DNA of 64,000 nucleotides from Acidovorax sp. 106 (GTDB taxonomy: Bacteria; Pseudomonadota; Gammaproteobacteria; Burkholderiales; Burkholderiaceae_C). The stretch lies in contig NZ_RCCC01000001.1 of assembly GCF_003663825.1 (NCBI RefSeq), positions 2,674,501 to 2,738,500 of the forward strand. Direction: 5' to 3'. Positions within the stretch are counted from its first letter, which is position 1. Each line of letters opens with the position of its first letter. Shown one piece after another: positions 47,721-58,000 of this stretch. The position numbers and the translations under genes are program-made. A model generated the notes under the pieces. That model was not told the DNA's origin, made no database searches, and was given only the letters and a program-made list of their open reading frames with translations.

Positions 47721-47758
47721 AAGGGCCTGAACCGGATGCGATATCGGTTCAGGCCCTT
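47721..47758. terminator. Bidirectional terminator between hisA and the spherulin-like gene
   Basis: AAGGGCCTGAACCG pairs perfectly with CGGTTCAGGCCCTT (14-base arms, 10-base loop). It lies between convergent genes; the A/T flank is short, so it could serve both directions. Confidence 0.75.
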
Positions 47759-47800
47759 GGTGCGTTTGGGGGCTACTGCGGCTTTCCGTTGCCGTGGGGC

Positions 47801-48982
47801 TCAGCAGCTGGGCAGTGCAGTCCCGGCATTGACCGCTTGCACGGTGCCCACCAGTGCCCCCCAATAGCTGGGTAGGCTGGCCCAGGGGTTGCCCACCTGG
47901 GTGGTGGGGTTGTACTGTAGGTCGGTGGCGTATACCAGCCCATGGTTGTAGCGGGCCGTGGCTGCGGTTTGCACCGCGGTCTTCATAGCAGCGCAGGTGT
48001 CGGCGTTGTGCACCAACGCTGCGTTGCGCGTGTTGGCCAAGGTGTACATCCACGGTGCGCTGGTGCGTGGGTCAAAGCCCTGGAACGTGGTGGCCGTGCC
48101 TTCAAAGCTCACCAGCGCATCTGCCACCCCGGTGTAGGCAGAGGCAGCCGGAATGGCACCTGGGTTGCCAATCACCCGCAGGTTGGCGTTGCGGGCTTTG
48201 ATGTACTGGTAGATCTCTCGGTAGAACTCAACCTGGCCCGCCGTCGAGGCCATTTCATCCAGAAAAATGCCACTGACCACGGTGCTGCCGTACAGGTCGA
48301 AGTACCGGTCGATGTTGGTCTTGATGTCGGCCAGGCTGCGTGTGCCTGTGCCATAGCGGGTGTACACGTAGCCCACCACCTTGCCCCCGGCGTTGACCAG
48401 GTTGCGGGCGGCTTGCAGGGTTTGGCTGTCTGCAGCGGTGAACACGCCGTTGGATGGGTTCAGGATGGCGGTGATGGACACCGATGGCACCGCGCTGGCC
48501 GAGGTCGCCATTTGCGACCAGCCGGTATTGGTGGACGGATGGAAGTAGGCGGGCACCAGAATCTCCAGCGCGGCAGGTACGGGGCGCAGGTAAATGGTCT
48601 GCGTGCCTGTGCCGGTGGTGCCGTTCACTGTGGCGCTGGCTGTCAGGGCCTGGGGCCCTGGGGTGGTGCCTGTCAGGGTGCTGGATGCTGAGCCAGCGCG
48701 CGTTTGTGGTGCTACCTGTGCAAAGCTGCCACCCGGCAGGGACAAGGCAACCGCCGTGCCATCGATGGCCGCTGTGCCGTTGACCGTGACTTGTGCCTGC
48801 ACCGCGATGGGCGCCTGTACCGAAAACACGCCACCGCTGCTGGTAGGGGTGGACACAGTGACCTGCACATTGCTGGCCACCGGGGTGTCACTGCCTCCGC
48901 CACCACCGCCGCAGGCGGTTGCCAGGGCTGCCGCAGATAACAGGGATGCAGTACGAAAGAGGGCGTTCAGTGGGGTGTGCAT
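47801..48982 (-). CDS. Spherulin-4 (Sph3/GH135-like) lipoprotein
   Basis: 393 aa. Lipoprotein signal ends ALATAC with Cys24, followed by a Gly-rich linker. Residues about 40-135 are an Ig-like/Thr-Ser-rich segment. Residues about 140-390 are a spherulin-4 domain with VPAYFHPS (144-151), FLDEMAS with Asp242-Glu243, and SFEGT with Glu294. These match the Asp-Glu and Glu arrangement of Sph3, a GH135 glycosidase that cuts galactosaminogalactan. Pel is also rich in galactosamine/GalNAc. The gene is 128 bases after pelG on the same strand, so a role in trimming or releasing Pel at the outer membrane is plausible. Activity is inferred. Confidence 0.75.
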   Translation of the reverse strand: MHTPLNALFRTASLLSAAALATACGGGGGGSDTPVASNVQVTVSTPTSSGGVFSVQAPIAVQAQVTVNGTAAIDGTAVALSLPGGSFAQVAPQTRAGSASSTLTGTTPGPQALTASATVNGTTGTGTQTIYLRPVPAALEILVPAYFHPSTNTGWSQMATSASAVPSVSITAILNPSNGVFTAADSQTLQAARNLVNAGGKVVGYVYTRYGTGTRSLADIKTNIDRYFDLYGSTVVSGIFLDEMASTAGQVEFYREIYQYIKARNANLRVIGNPGAIPAASAYTGVADALVSFEGTATTFQGFDPRTSAPWMYTLANTRNAALVHNADTCAAMKTAVQTAATARYNHGLVYATDLQYNPTTQVGNPWASLPSYWGALVGTVQAVNAGTALPSC

Positions 48983-49110
48983 GGCGGCTGTGGGCGGTTT
49001 GGGGTGTAAAAAAATGGTACTGCAATTGGGTCACAGCCCAGTGCGTATTTTTGTAAAGCACTTGTGGGCGAGAAGCTGGGCCGCGGGCTACACAGCTTCT
49101 GCGCGGGCTG

Positions 49111-50484
49111 TCACTGCAGCATGAAGGTCTCGTATTCCAGGCGGTTGAGCTGGCGCGTGAGCAGCACAATGCCCGTGCACAGCGTGATGAGCATGGACCC
49201 CGCAAAACCGTAGCCATAGAACGCTGCGCCCAGGTTCAGCGTGACAGCGGTGAGACCGATGTTCAGCACCACCATCTCGGCACACAGCAGCAGCACAATG
49301 CGGCGCTGGTCCAGGTAGAAGAAGACATTCAAAATGGCCATCAAGCCCACCTGCAGCCCTGCGCCTATGACCTGCACATGCAGCAGGGGCAGGTACAGGC
49401 TGGAGATGCCCAGCGCATCCAGCACGGCGGGGCCGGCCACAAAGGTCACCAGCACGGCCAGGGTCTGGATTTTGGCAATCTCCCCCAGCCCCTGCTGTAT
49501 GGCGTAGACCATTTCATCGCGCATGGACTCGATGTATTCCAGCGATCCGCCGCTGCGCACCGCGTCATAGAACTTGTCGTAGAACTCGACGAAGTCGGTC
49601 TCTATGCGCACCAAAAACACCGCCATGCCAGGGATGATGGAGAGGTACGACAGGAACACCGGCAGGTCATAGATGAGCGAGGCGCGCAGCCCGCCGATGA
49701 TGGGCTCCGATGTGGGCGTGAAGTACCAGAACATGAACTTGTCTGCCCAGATCGCCACGTTGTAGAGCAAGCCCACCAGCACAAGAGACGGATACAGCAG
49801 CTTGCGTTCTGCAAAGTCAAACGCAATGAGCCTTCCTTTGGGACTGAACTCGCGCACCACCAGCACCCACATGCCCGCCAGCAGCACAAAGTTGCCCAGC
49901 ACGAAGCCGCCAAGCAAGCCCTCCAGCCCCCAGGGCCGCATCAACAGCGCCGAGATGACGATGAGGGCATAGGCCCCGCCAAACAAGATGGTGATAGCCC
50001 GGTAGCGCTTCATGCCAGACAGCAAAATCGCCAGCACCCACACGCCGCACATGATGCAAAAGCCCGCCAGCATCAGCATGCGATACAGCAGCCGCTCGCC
50101 TGGAAATACGACGAACAATGACAGGCTGCCCAGCGCGGCCGCCACACTAATCACCCCCAGCAGCAGCCCGTGCAGGTTGGGAAGTATCGATTCGCGGTGC
50201 TTCTCAAACAGCCGGTCAGACACAAAGCGGGTGAAGGCCAGTTGTACGAAGCCCGTCAAAATCAAACTGCACGCCACCAAGTAGGTGACCGAGGTCTGGA
50301 ACTGGGTCACCAGAAAATTGGGTACCACCACGCTGGCGCTGAAGATCCCCACCAGCAAGATGCCAATGATGGAAAACACCCACGGCCCCGAGCCAATCAC
50401 CCCCGCATAGGCATAGGCTTGCAGCAGCCCCGTCAGGGTGTTTTTGCGCAGCATCCTGCGCAGTTCAAATCCAATGCCAGCCAT
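49111..50484 (-). CDS. pelG: Pel polysaccharide membrane transporter PelG
   Basis: 457 aa with about twelve membrane spans; opens MAGIGFELRRMLRKNTLTGLL, the typical PelG start. It belongs to the multidrug/polysaccharide exporter superfamily and is thought to move the growing Pel chain across the inner membrane with PelDEF. One base separates it from the pelF stop. Confidence 0.92.
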   Translation of the reverse strand: MAGIGFELRRMLRKNTLTGLLQAYAYAGVIGSGPWVFSIIGILLVGIFSASVVVPNFLVTQFQTSVTYLVACSLILTGFVQLAFTRFVSDRLFEKHRESILPNLHGLLLGVISVAAALGSLSLFVVFPGERLLYRMLMLAGFCIMCGVWVLAILLSGMKRYRAITILFGGAYALIVISALLMRPWGLEGLLGGFVLGNFVLLAGMWVLVVREFSPKGRLIAFDFAERKLLYPSLVLVGLLYNVAIWADKFMFWYFTPTSEPIIGGLRASLIYDLPVFLSYLSIIPGMAVFLVRIETDFVEFYDKFYDAVRSGGSLEYIESMRDEMVYAIQQGLGEIAKIQTLAVLVTFVAGPAVLDALGISSLYLPLLHVQVIGAGLQVGLMAILNVFFYLDQRRIVLLLCAEMVVLNIGLTAVTLNLGAAFYGYGFAGSMLITLCTGIVLLTRQLNRLEYETFMLQ

Positions 50485-50485
50485 G

Positions 50486-52042
50486 TCAGCAAGCCTCCTG
50501 GTTGTGGGGCGTCTTCAGTGCTGTCTCGCCCAGTGCCTTTTGGTAGACGTTGCGGTAGCTGCCAAACATCATGCTGTCGGTGTAATAGCGCTCTACGCGG
50601 GCAATGGCGGCTTGGCTGGCTCTGTTCCATTCCGCCGGGTCCCGCAGCAGCGCGATAGCGGCGTCTGCCAAAGCTTGGGGGTCGGCAATGCCGACAACGC
50701 TGCCGCTGGCGCCCAAGGCGCGATCGGGTTCGTCCAGCCCCTCGATGAGTTGGCGGCACGATCCCACATCGGTGGACACGGTAGGCACGCCGGCGGCATA
50801 GCCTTCCAGAATGACCAATGGAAGCGCTTCGCTGATGGAGGAGAGCACCACCAGCCCGATTTTGGGCATGAGGTCTTCGACCTTTTGAAAGCCCAGGAAC
50901 TTCACGTGCTCTTCCAGTCCCAGACTGCGCACCAGGTTTTGGCACTCCTGGGCATAGGCTTGGTCCTCGTCGGTGGGGCCTGCAATCCAGCCCTCGGCGT
51001 TGGGGAGCTGGTTCACCACACGGCGCATGGCACGGATGAAGGTTTTGACGTCCTTGATGGGCACCACCCGGCCAATGAGACACAGCACAGGTGGTACGTC
51101 TGGCGGGCGCTTGTCGCGCATGGGGGCAAAGCGCGCAAGTTGGATGCCATTGGGGATGTTGAAGGTGCGTGCAGCATCGGCCCCGTCTTGCACTTGGCGC
51201 AGTCGGTTGGTTTCGTACAGGGCGATGATGGGGTCGGCCGCAGCGTAGCAATAGCGGCCCATCCACTCAAACAGCCGGATCCACATCTGGCGAAAGTACG
51301 AGAGTTCGGTGGGATCGCGCTGAAAGACGTTGCGGTTGTCACGAATCCACTCGCTCTTGAGCAAGTCAATCTGCCGTTCTTTGGTGTAGATGCCATGCTC
51401 GGACAGCGCCAGTGGAATGCTGCGGGAGTCGTGCAGCAGCGCGCCCAAAAAGCCTGCGTAGCCGGTGGATGCGCTGTGCAGCATCCGCACTGGGATGAGC
51501 TGCTCTGCCACGCGGGCCAACGTCCACAGCGGCTGGAACATGATGCGCACGGTCCAGAAGTAGTCCACGAACGATGGGTCGGTGCAGTACTCGCGGTAGG
51601 TGTCCCGGATCAACTCCCAAGAGCGTTCGCTGTACAGAAAATCGTCCAGCGGAAATTTGCCCCCTGGCGCCATCTCGCGGGTCACGGCACGCAGCATGTG
51701 CAGCGTCTGCTCGGTGCCTGCCTGGCCCTCGCGCAGGGTGGTCACAATGCCCCGCAGCACGTCAAAGGTGGCGGGGTCTCCCTCGCGCGCGCGCGGCAGG
51801 TGCTGGGCCGAGAGGTTGTCATACAGAAAGTGCTCTTCAAAGTGCACTACGTTGGCTGGAAGCTCGTACTTGAACTTGCTGTAGTCCGAGCGCTGGCTAC
51901 CTAAAAACACGATGGCAAACCGGTACTCCGGAAACGCTCGGATGATCTGGTTGATCCAGCTGGAGACGCCTCCGCTCACATAGGGAAAGGTGCCCTCCAG
52001 CAGTAGTGCAATGTCCGCTTCCGTGGCCTTGGGGTGGGTCAT
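50486..52042 (-). CDS. pelF: Pel polysaccharide glycosyltransferase PelF
   Basis: 518 aa from ATG 52042, which overlaps the pelE stop (ATGA). It is a GT4 enzyme with GTFPYVSGGVSSWINQ near the N-terminus and SSISEALPLVILEGYAAGVP with E-x7-E in the donor domain. It is the only polymerising transferase of the Pel system and uses a UDP-activated sugar. Cytoplasmic, docked on the PelDEG complex. Confidence 0.95.
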   Translation of the reverse strand: MTHPKATEADIALLLEGTFPYVSGGVSSWINQIIRAFPEYRFAIVFLGSQRSDYSKFKYELPANVVHFEEHFLYDNLSAQHLPRAREGDPATFDVLRGIVTTLREGQAGTEQTLHMLRAVTREMAPGGKFPLDDFLYSERSWELIRDTYREYCTDPSFVDYFWTVRIMFQPLWTLARVAEQLIPVRMLHSASTGYAGFLGALLHDSRSIPLALSEHGIYTKERQIDLLKSEWIRDNRNVFQRDPTELSYFRQMWIRLFEWMGRYCYAAADPIIALYETNRLRQVQDGADAARTFNIPNGIQLARFAPMRDKRPPDVPPVLCLIGRVVPIKDVKTFIRAMRRVVNQLPNAEGWIAGPTDEDQAYAQECQNLVRSLGLEEHVKFLGFQKVEDLMPKIGLVVLSSISEALPLVILEGYAAGVPTVSTDVGSCRQLIEGLDEPDRALGASGSVVGIADPQALADAAIALLRDPAEWNRASQAAIARVERYYTDSMMFGSYRNVYQKALGETALKTPHNQEAC

Positions 52043-53055
52043 CGCGCACTCCAGTAGTCGATGACCGGGCGCAGGCGGGGCAGGGCGCTCCATTCGTCCA
52101 GTTGCTGCATCAGTTGCCGTGTCTTTTCAAAATCGCGCTGCGCAAAGCTCAGCTCTGCCAGGTACGGCAGCACACGGGTGGCAGGCAGGCCCAATTGCTG
52201 GGCTTGGACATAGGCCTCTTCGGCATCCTCCAATTGGCCCAGCGCATGCAGCAGCAATCCGCGCCGCAAGTGGTGTTGTGCCTGGTGGGGTTGCTGCGCC
52301 AGCACCTGTTCGCCATAGCGCAATGATTCGCGGATTGCGTATTCGCGCATGTCGCCTTGCGCCAGGTTTTGGTAGACCAGCTCCCAGTACAGCGCAGAGA
52401 GCTTTTCCGCCGCTTGCAACCCTGTAGGCCCCAGCGGGTTGGCGCCTTCTTCGGCTTGGGCTGTGCGCAAGGTGCTCAGTTCCTGGTCAATGGAGCGGCT
52501 GATGTTGCGCTCCAGCGCGTCGAGCATGCCGTAGGCCAGCAGTCGCAGGTCTTCGCTGGAGTCGTTGAGCACATTGCGTAGCAGCGGCGATGAAATGCGC
52601 CCGGACATGTGCTGCAGCGCGACCATGGCACGCATGCGCGAGCGCACAGGCACCTCGCTGTTGCCCAGAACGGCCCGCAGACCTGTTTGGCGAAACCCGC
52701 TCTTCATACGCTGGTGCAGGTCAAACTCTGGCAGATGGATGGATTCAAAATCCTCCTGTGGGCGGGCGGCCCGGTAAAACCGCAAGACCAGCGTGCCAAT
52801 CAAAACACCCACAAAGCCTGCAATGGGTACGGCGTAGCTGCAGACGGCCATCAGCGCCAGCATGGGCAAGCGGGGGCGCGACTGCTCGGCCGTCAGTAGT
52901 GGCAGAGTGAACAGCGCCAGCAGTGCGCAGGCACCGGCATGGGCCAGCAGGTAGCTGAGCAACGCCGCGTCGGAGTGGCCGTCGAGCAGCGTAGGGCCTG
53001 CCCAGGCAGTTAGCTCCATCAAGACGGCCCACAGCCCCCATTTGGTATTAAGCAT
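52039..53055 (-). CDS. pelE: Pel inner-membrane TPR protein PelE
   Basis: 338 aa. Two hydrophobic segments near residues 20-60 and 65-90 are followed by TPR-like helices (QAQHHLRRGLLLHALGQLEDA and others). PelE links PelD and PelG with PelF. It overlaps pelD by eight bases and pelF by ATGA. Confidence 0.88.
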   Translation of the reverse strand: MLNTKWGLWAVLMELTAWAGPTLLDGHSDAALLSYLLAHAGACALLALFTLPLLTAEQSRPRLPMLALMAVCSYAVPIAGFVGVLIGTLVLRFYRAARPQEDFESIHLPEFDLHQRMKSGFRQTGLRAVLGNSEVPVRSRMRAMVALQHMSGRISSPLLRNVLNDSSEDLRLLAYGMLDALERNISRSIDQELSTLRTAQAEEGANPLGPTGLQAAEKLSALYWELVYQNLAQGDMREYAIRESLRYGEQVLAQQPHQAQHHLRRGLLLHALGQLEDAEEAYVQAQQLGLPATRVLPYLAELSFAQRDFEKTRQLMQQLDEWSALPRLRPVIDYWSAR

Positions 53056-54424
53056 GGGCCAACTGCTGGAGTTTGTTCAGCAGGGCTGAGGGCCCGCCGG
53101 AGTCGGCCAGAGGCAATTGGTGGGGGTAGATGCCCGCTTGTGCCAGTGTGGTGCCGTCCTTGCGGTCGATCCACTCCTCCAGCCGTGCAATGAACCCTTC
53201 GGCGGTGGATGCCTCGCCCAGCGGCATCAGAACCGCGAGGATGTGCCGTGTCTCCCCGGCAATCGCCCAGCTTTCGTCCATGAGGCGCTTGAGACGCGAG
53301 AACTGCTGGGGTAAGTCTTTTGCCATGGCCGCCTGGTTGAACTCCAGGGCGACGACCATGCTGGGGACTTGCGTGCTTTGGTGCATGCGCCAAAGGCGTT
53401 GCAGCTCAAACGCAAACTCTGGCGGGCACTGGGGCACTTCCTGGATCAGCGGGGCTGCCAGGGCCTGGGTGGAAAGGCCATCGGTGTAGTAACCCAGCAG
53501 CAGGTTGATGGTTTGCAGGCTTTCGTCTTGCAACGAGAAAAAGGGCAAGTCATCAATCAGCAGCATGGCGTGCACATCGCCACCAATGTCCAGCAGGGGG
53601 GCTGCCACCAGATAGCGTGTGGACTCTTGGCGAACGGTGGCTTGCACCACATGGCACAGGGTTCGGGTTTCCAGTGCTTGGAGCAAGAGTGGGTCTTTGG
53701 CATCCAGCGCGACGGGCGAACCGATGCTGGCAACGGCGGTGGTCTCCAGCGTATCGGCGTGCACTTGGTGCAGCGCGGCAGAGCTGATCTGGCAGTACTG
53801 TGCCAGCAGGCGCAACAGCGCCTGCGCGTCCTCGTGGGCGTCGCTCAGCCCGCGCAGCGTCTTGAGGGCATCGCGCATGGACATGGGGCGGCCAATCAGC
53901 TCCTGCTCCAGCCGGTCGTGTGACAGGCGCAGAAGGTAGTACTGGCGAATCAAATGCTCCAGTCGCTGGTCCAGGTAGTGCTGAACGACCTCCGCACGGC
54001 GGGTGCGGGCCCTCCACAGGCTGGAGAACTCGCCCACCAGCATCACGGTGATGAGCCCACCCAGGAAAAAGATTTGGGGAAACTGCTCCATCTGCCCCAG
54101 GTTGAGAGCCATCCACGCCAGCAGCAATACGGCTGCCGCCCCCAGGCCCGCCAGCGGCCCGTAGCGCAACGCCACAATGATCGGCGCTAGCCACGACCAG
54201 TGGAAATCTGCTTGCACCCCCAAGGGGTCTTGTGGGCTCACCACCCAGCCCAGTGCCACGGCAATGCAGGGCACGGCCAGGGACTCCAGGGCCACCAGCA
54301 GCGGGCGGTCTCCCACGGCCGTCAATTTGCCCAAGGGGGCGCCTGCAAAGCCGGGCTTGCGCGCGGGCGATGGTGCGGTGTCTTCGGTGGCGGGCGCTTC
54401 GGGTGCGCGGGCGTTGGGTGGCAT
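53048..54424 (-). CDS. pelD: c-di-GMP receptor PelD
   Basis: 458 aa. About four N-terminal membrane spans (PLLVALESLAVPCIAVALGW; RYGPLAGLGAAAVLLLAW), then a helical linker, a GAF-like domain and a degenerate GGDEF domain. The c-di-GMP-binding RxxD survives as RLMD in FSRLKRLMDESW near residue 380, with a nearby Arg in ETRHILAVLMPL. It should activate Pel synthesis when c-di-GMP binds. This is the likely output point for the two c-di-GMP enzymes in the window. Confidence 0.92.
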   Translation of the reverse strand: MPPNARAPEAPATEDTAPSPARKPGFAGAPLGKLTAVGDRPLLVALESLAVPCIAVALGWVVSPQDPLGVQADFHWSWLAPIIVALRYGPLAGLGAAAVLLLAWMALNLGQMEQFPQIFFLGGLITVMLVGEFSSLWRARTRRAEVVQHYLDQRLEHLIRQYYLLRLSHDRLEQELIGRPMSMRDALKTLRGLSDAHEDAQALLRLLAQYCQISSAALHQVHADTLETTAVASIGSPVALDAKDPLLLQALETRTLCHVVQATVRQESTRYLVAAPLLDIGGDVHAMLLIDDLPFFSLQDESLQTINLLLGYYTDGLSTQALAAPLIQEVPQCPPEFAFELQRLWRMHQSTQVPSMVVALEFNQAAMAKDLPQQFSRLKRLMDESWAIAGETRHILAVLMPLGEASTAEGFIARLEEWIDRKDGTTLAQAGIYPHQLPLADSGGPSALLNKLQQLAHA

Positions 54425-54452
54425 GCGGGCTCTGAGGTGTTGCTATGGCGGT

Positions 54453-55013
54453 TTAACGTGCGCCGGACAAACCGGCGTTCAATAGTTCACGGATCAGTTT
54501 TTGGGCGACGGCCGACAGCGCTTCTCGGCTCCAGCCAGACTTGCCGCCTGCTCCACTCCACAGGATCTCTCCGCTTTGTACGTCGATGATCTGCAAGGTA
54601 AGACCTGCCGCAGGCTCACCGTCTACGCCCACCTTGTAGCGCCACTCGTCCACCGAGCCGCCCAATGCGTAGCGCACCCCTTGCTCTTTGGCCCAGGCCA
54701 GCGCTTGTTCCTGGCGTTTGGTGTCTGCCGCGTCAAACAATGCCTCGGCCTGGGCGCTGCTGGTGTAGCGCTTGATGCGCCCCACGCCACGGGCGTGCAG
54801 CAAGGCTTCGGCAACGCTTTCAGCGCGGCTGCCGGCCATGGGGGTTTCTGTGTGGTTGGCAAAAGGCAGCACGGTCCAGTCGGCATTGGCCTGCAGGGCA
54901 GGTGCCTTGCCGCGGTCTACCGTGGAGCAGGCGACCAGGGCGGTCAACAGCAGCGCAACGGCCATCGCTTTCAGTGGGCGAAGAAGGTGGCCAGGGCGGG
55001 ATGGGTGTGTCAT
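54453..55013 (-). CDS. pelC: Pel outer-membrane lipoprotein PelC
   Basis: 186 aa. Lipobox ALVAC with Cys29; mature part contains DWTVLPFANHTETPMAGSRA, typical of PelC. It forms a ring under the PelB barrel that funnels Pel to the pore. It lies 31 bases after pelB and 28 before pelD. Confidence 0.9.
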   Translation of the reverse strand: MTHPSRPGHLLRPLKAMAVALLLTALVACSTVDRGKAPALQANADWTVLPFANHTETPMAGSRAESVAEALLHARGVGRIKRYTSSAQAEALFDAADTKRQEQALAWAKEQGVRYALGGSVDEWRYKVGVDGEPAAGLTLQIIDVQSGEILWSGAGGKSGWSREALSAVAQKLIRELLNAGLSGAR

Positions 55014-55044
55014 GGGGTTTGCCTTTCGGTGAAGTCTTCAATGC

Positions 55045-58000
55045 TCAGAAATGTTTGCGGTAGCGCAGCTGGATCTCTCGGGTCAGGCCTTGGGTAAGAT
55101 TGCCCCCTTTGCCCAGGCTCCAGCCCAGGTTGAGGTGATCGGCCCCCCAGACGCTGCCAGACAGCCCCAGGCGCAAGCTATAGCCAGGGCCTTGGCGGCT
55201 GTGCCAAGTCCTGGCCACGCTGCCATAGGGCTGCAGTGCACGGGTGTAGTCGCGCTCAAAGCGGGTGTTGGTCGAGATTTGCAGGCCGTAGTAGCTGAAG
55301 TTCTCCGGCAGGAAGTAGGTGTCGCTCACGCGGCGCACTTCGGGCGGAAGGTACTGCAAAAAGGCCAGGTCCTGGCCAGCCAGCTCGCCGGGGTCACGCC
55401 GGTCATACGAATGCTGGGACCAGAACGCGCCCACCTCCAGGCTGGGGGCTTCGACCCGGTATGAGTGCATGTACGTTAAGGCCGAGTGGCTGCCAGAGCC
55501 CAGCGCTCCCCCGGTCTGTAGCTTGTAGCGCTCGCGCCAGTGCTCCATGGTGAACTGGTCGATGCGTGATGCCTGGTAGCGCAGGCTGATGCCGGCACGG
55601 TCTTTCATCCCGGCCATGCGCATGACGGTGCTTTCTTGCGTAGGCAATTGCAAGCCCAGGTCCATGCGCAGGGTCAGGCGGTTGTCTATGCGCCATTCCT
55701 GCTCAATCTGCACGGGCGTGTAGCTGGCCAGGCTTTCGCGCCGCGCCAGCTGCAAGGTGGTGGTCGAGTCGTGGTCCTGCCAGCGCAGGTCCACCTTCAC
55801 TCCGTGCTCTTGCGATGGATGGCTGAGCTGGGTCGAAAGTCCCACGGTGCGCTCGATGCGGGTGAGGCTCAGGTCCATGGACAGGCGGGGGCTCAGGGCC
55901 ATGTGCCACTGCGCGGTGGCTTCTGTTTCGTCCAGATCACCCAGCTTTCGCAACTCCAGCTGTGGTCCTGCATGGTCGCTGAAAGCCAGCAGGTTCTCTG
56001 TCAGCTGCAGGTGCAGGGGGTTGTCATCGGGTTGGTCTTGCTGTGTTTCAAAGGCCACGGTTTGGGCTTGGCGCAAGTCCTGGATGGCCACTGCTGCGTT
56101 GATGCGGTCGTAGCGAGGCAGGCGTTCGCCAAAGGTCTCCAGCAAAGCCCCTGTCGCGGCCTTGTCTTGTTCTGCCAGGGCGACCGTGATGTCGGCCCAC
56201 AGCGGTCGGTTGGCGCGCAGGCTCTGGCTGCGTGCGTACTGCTGCCACAAAAGTCCGCGCTCTGCTGCATACTGGCCTGCATCTTGCAGCCAGCCTATGG
56301 CAGTCTCTGCCGCCGCGTTGGACAGGTTGCCCTGGGCATCACGGTCCAGCCGCAGCAATTCGCGCAGCGTATCAAATGCCGGGTCGCCGGGCTTTTGCTG
56401 TAGCAGCAGCCTTGCACGGGCGAGGCGGCGAGTGGCCTCCAATCCCTCTTCGGTCAGCCAGCGCTCACGCGCTTGCGCCCGGGTCATGGCCTGGCCTTGG
56501 TGGGCCTGCGTCCACTCGGCAGACAGCAAGTGCTTGCGCATGCGCCATGCCTTGTCTGTCTCCTGGTTCTGGTCCAGCGCATCGGCGTAATTCATCAGCC
56601 ACAGGAAGTCGCCTTTGCGCTCTGGCATCTGGGGCTTGAAATAGCGTGCCAGGGCCACGGCGGGCAATGACAGTGCTTGGTAGGCCGAACCCAGGGCATC
56701 ATGCATCTCTTTGTCCTGGCTCCAATCGGGTTCATGGGTGGCCAGCAGCTTACGCAAGGACACGTTGTCGTTGCTGTCGATGAGCAGCCACACAAGGGCC
56801 TGGCGCATTTCGGCCGAATCTGGGGCGAGTCGAAGGCCGGCCTCCAGCATCTGTCCTGCGCGAGGGATGTTGCCCGTATTTTGGTAGTACATCCCCGCCA
56901 GGCGAAGGAATTGGGGCTCGCGCCACAGGGGTGCGCTGGCGTGGTGACTGGCCTCTTTGGCGGGGGCCAGTTTGTCCAGAAGGCGTTTCACATCGCGCCA
57001 CTGACTGCGCCCCACATAAGTGGTCATGGCCAGGATCAGGTGGCGTGCTTTGTCAAAGCGGTCCCAGGCCTGTACGGCCACTTCGGCGGCTTGCAGGGGG
57101 TGGTCAGTTTGCAGCAGCCGGATGGCTGCGTCGTAGTCCGCAATGGCCGCATCTGGCCTGGTCAGCAGTTGGCGGTAGGCATCCAAGGCCACGGCGTCGC
57201 GCTGTTGCCGTTCTGCGAGCAGCCCTGTCATGCGCCAAAAGTCTGTGGCTTCAGGGGTGTCTGGCTTCAGGGTGGCGCGCGCGTTTTCCAGCCATTCCAT
57301 GGCCAGGCTGGGCTTTCCGCGCACCACAGCCAGGGTTGCGGCGCGCAAGGCGCGCTCAGGGGTCAGTTGGGCGGGGTCGCGCAGCAGCTGCGCCCAGGTG
57401 TTCAGCGCTAAATCCATTTGCCCCGATCGCGTGGCGAGGTCTGCCAGCAATTCCAGGTTGGCAGGTGTGGGCGGCTGGTGCGCCAAAAAGTCAATGGCTG
57501 GCTGGGGGGTGCCCACCCGCTCATAGGCCATGACCAGTTCTTGCGTCAGTTTGGTGTTGTGTGGCGCACGGCGCAATTCATAGCGCAGCCCTTCGATCAA
57601 AGCGGCATCGTCAAACAGGCCCGGTGCGAGTCGCAAGACTGCTTGCCACGCTGCGTCTTTTTGTGTCGCTCGGGCAATGACCAGCCAGTTCTCCAGTGCC
57701 ACGTCACTGCGCTGTGTCCACTCTGCTACCTGCGCAAGCCTTTCACGCCACTGCAAGTCTGAAGGCGACTGCTGCACCGCAGACCGTGCGACCAACCACG
57801 CATCTTCGAGGTTGCGGTTTTCCAGAAAAACCTGGTAGCCCAGGCTGTAGATCTGGTTGTCAAAGGGCAGGCCAGGTCCTGCCTTGGCTGCTGTCTGTCC
57901 TTGGCCTTCGGCGGTGGCCCATCGTTGCATGCCCGTGTCGGTGGGGCGGCGGAGCAGGCGTGCGTCCAGCAAATAGGCACGATCTTCGTAGCGGGGCTGC

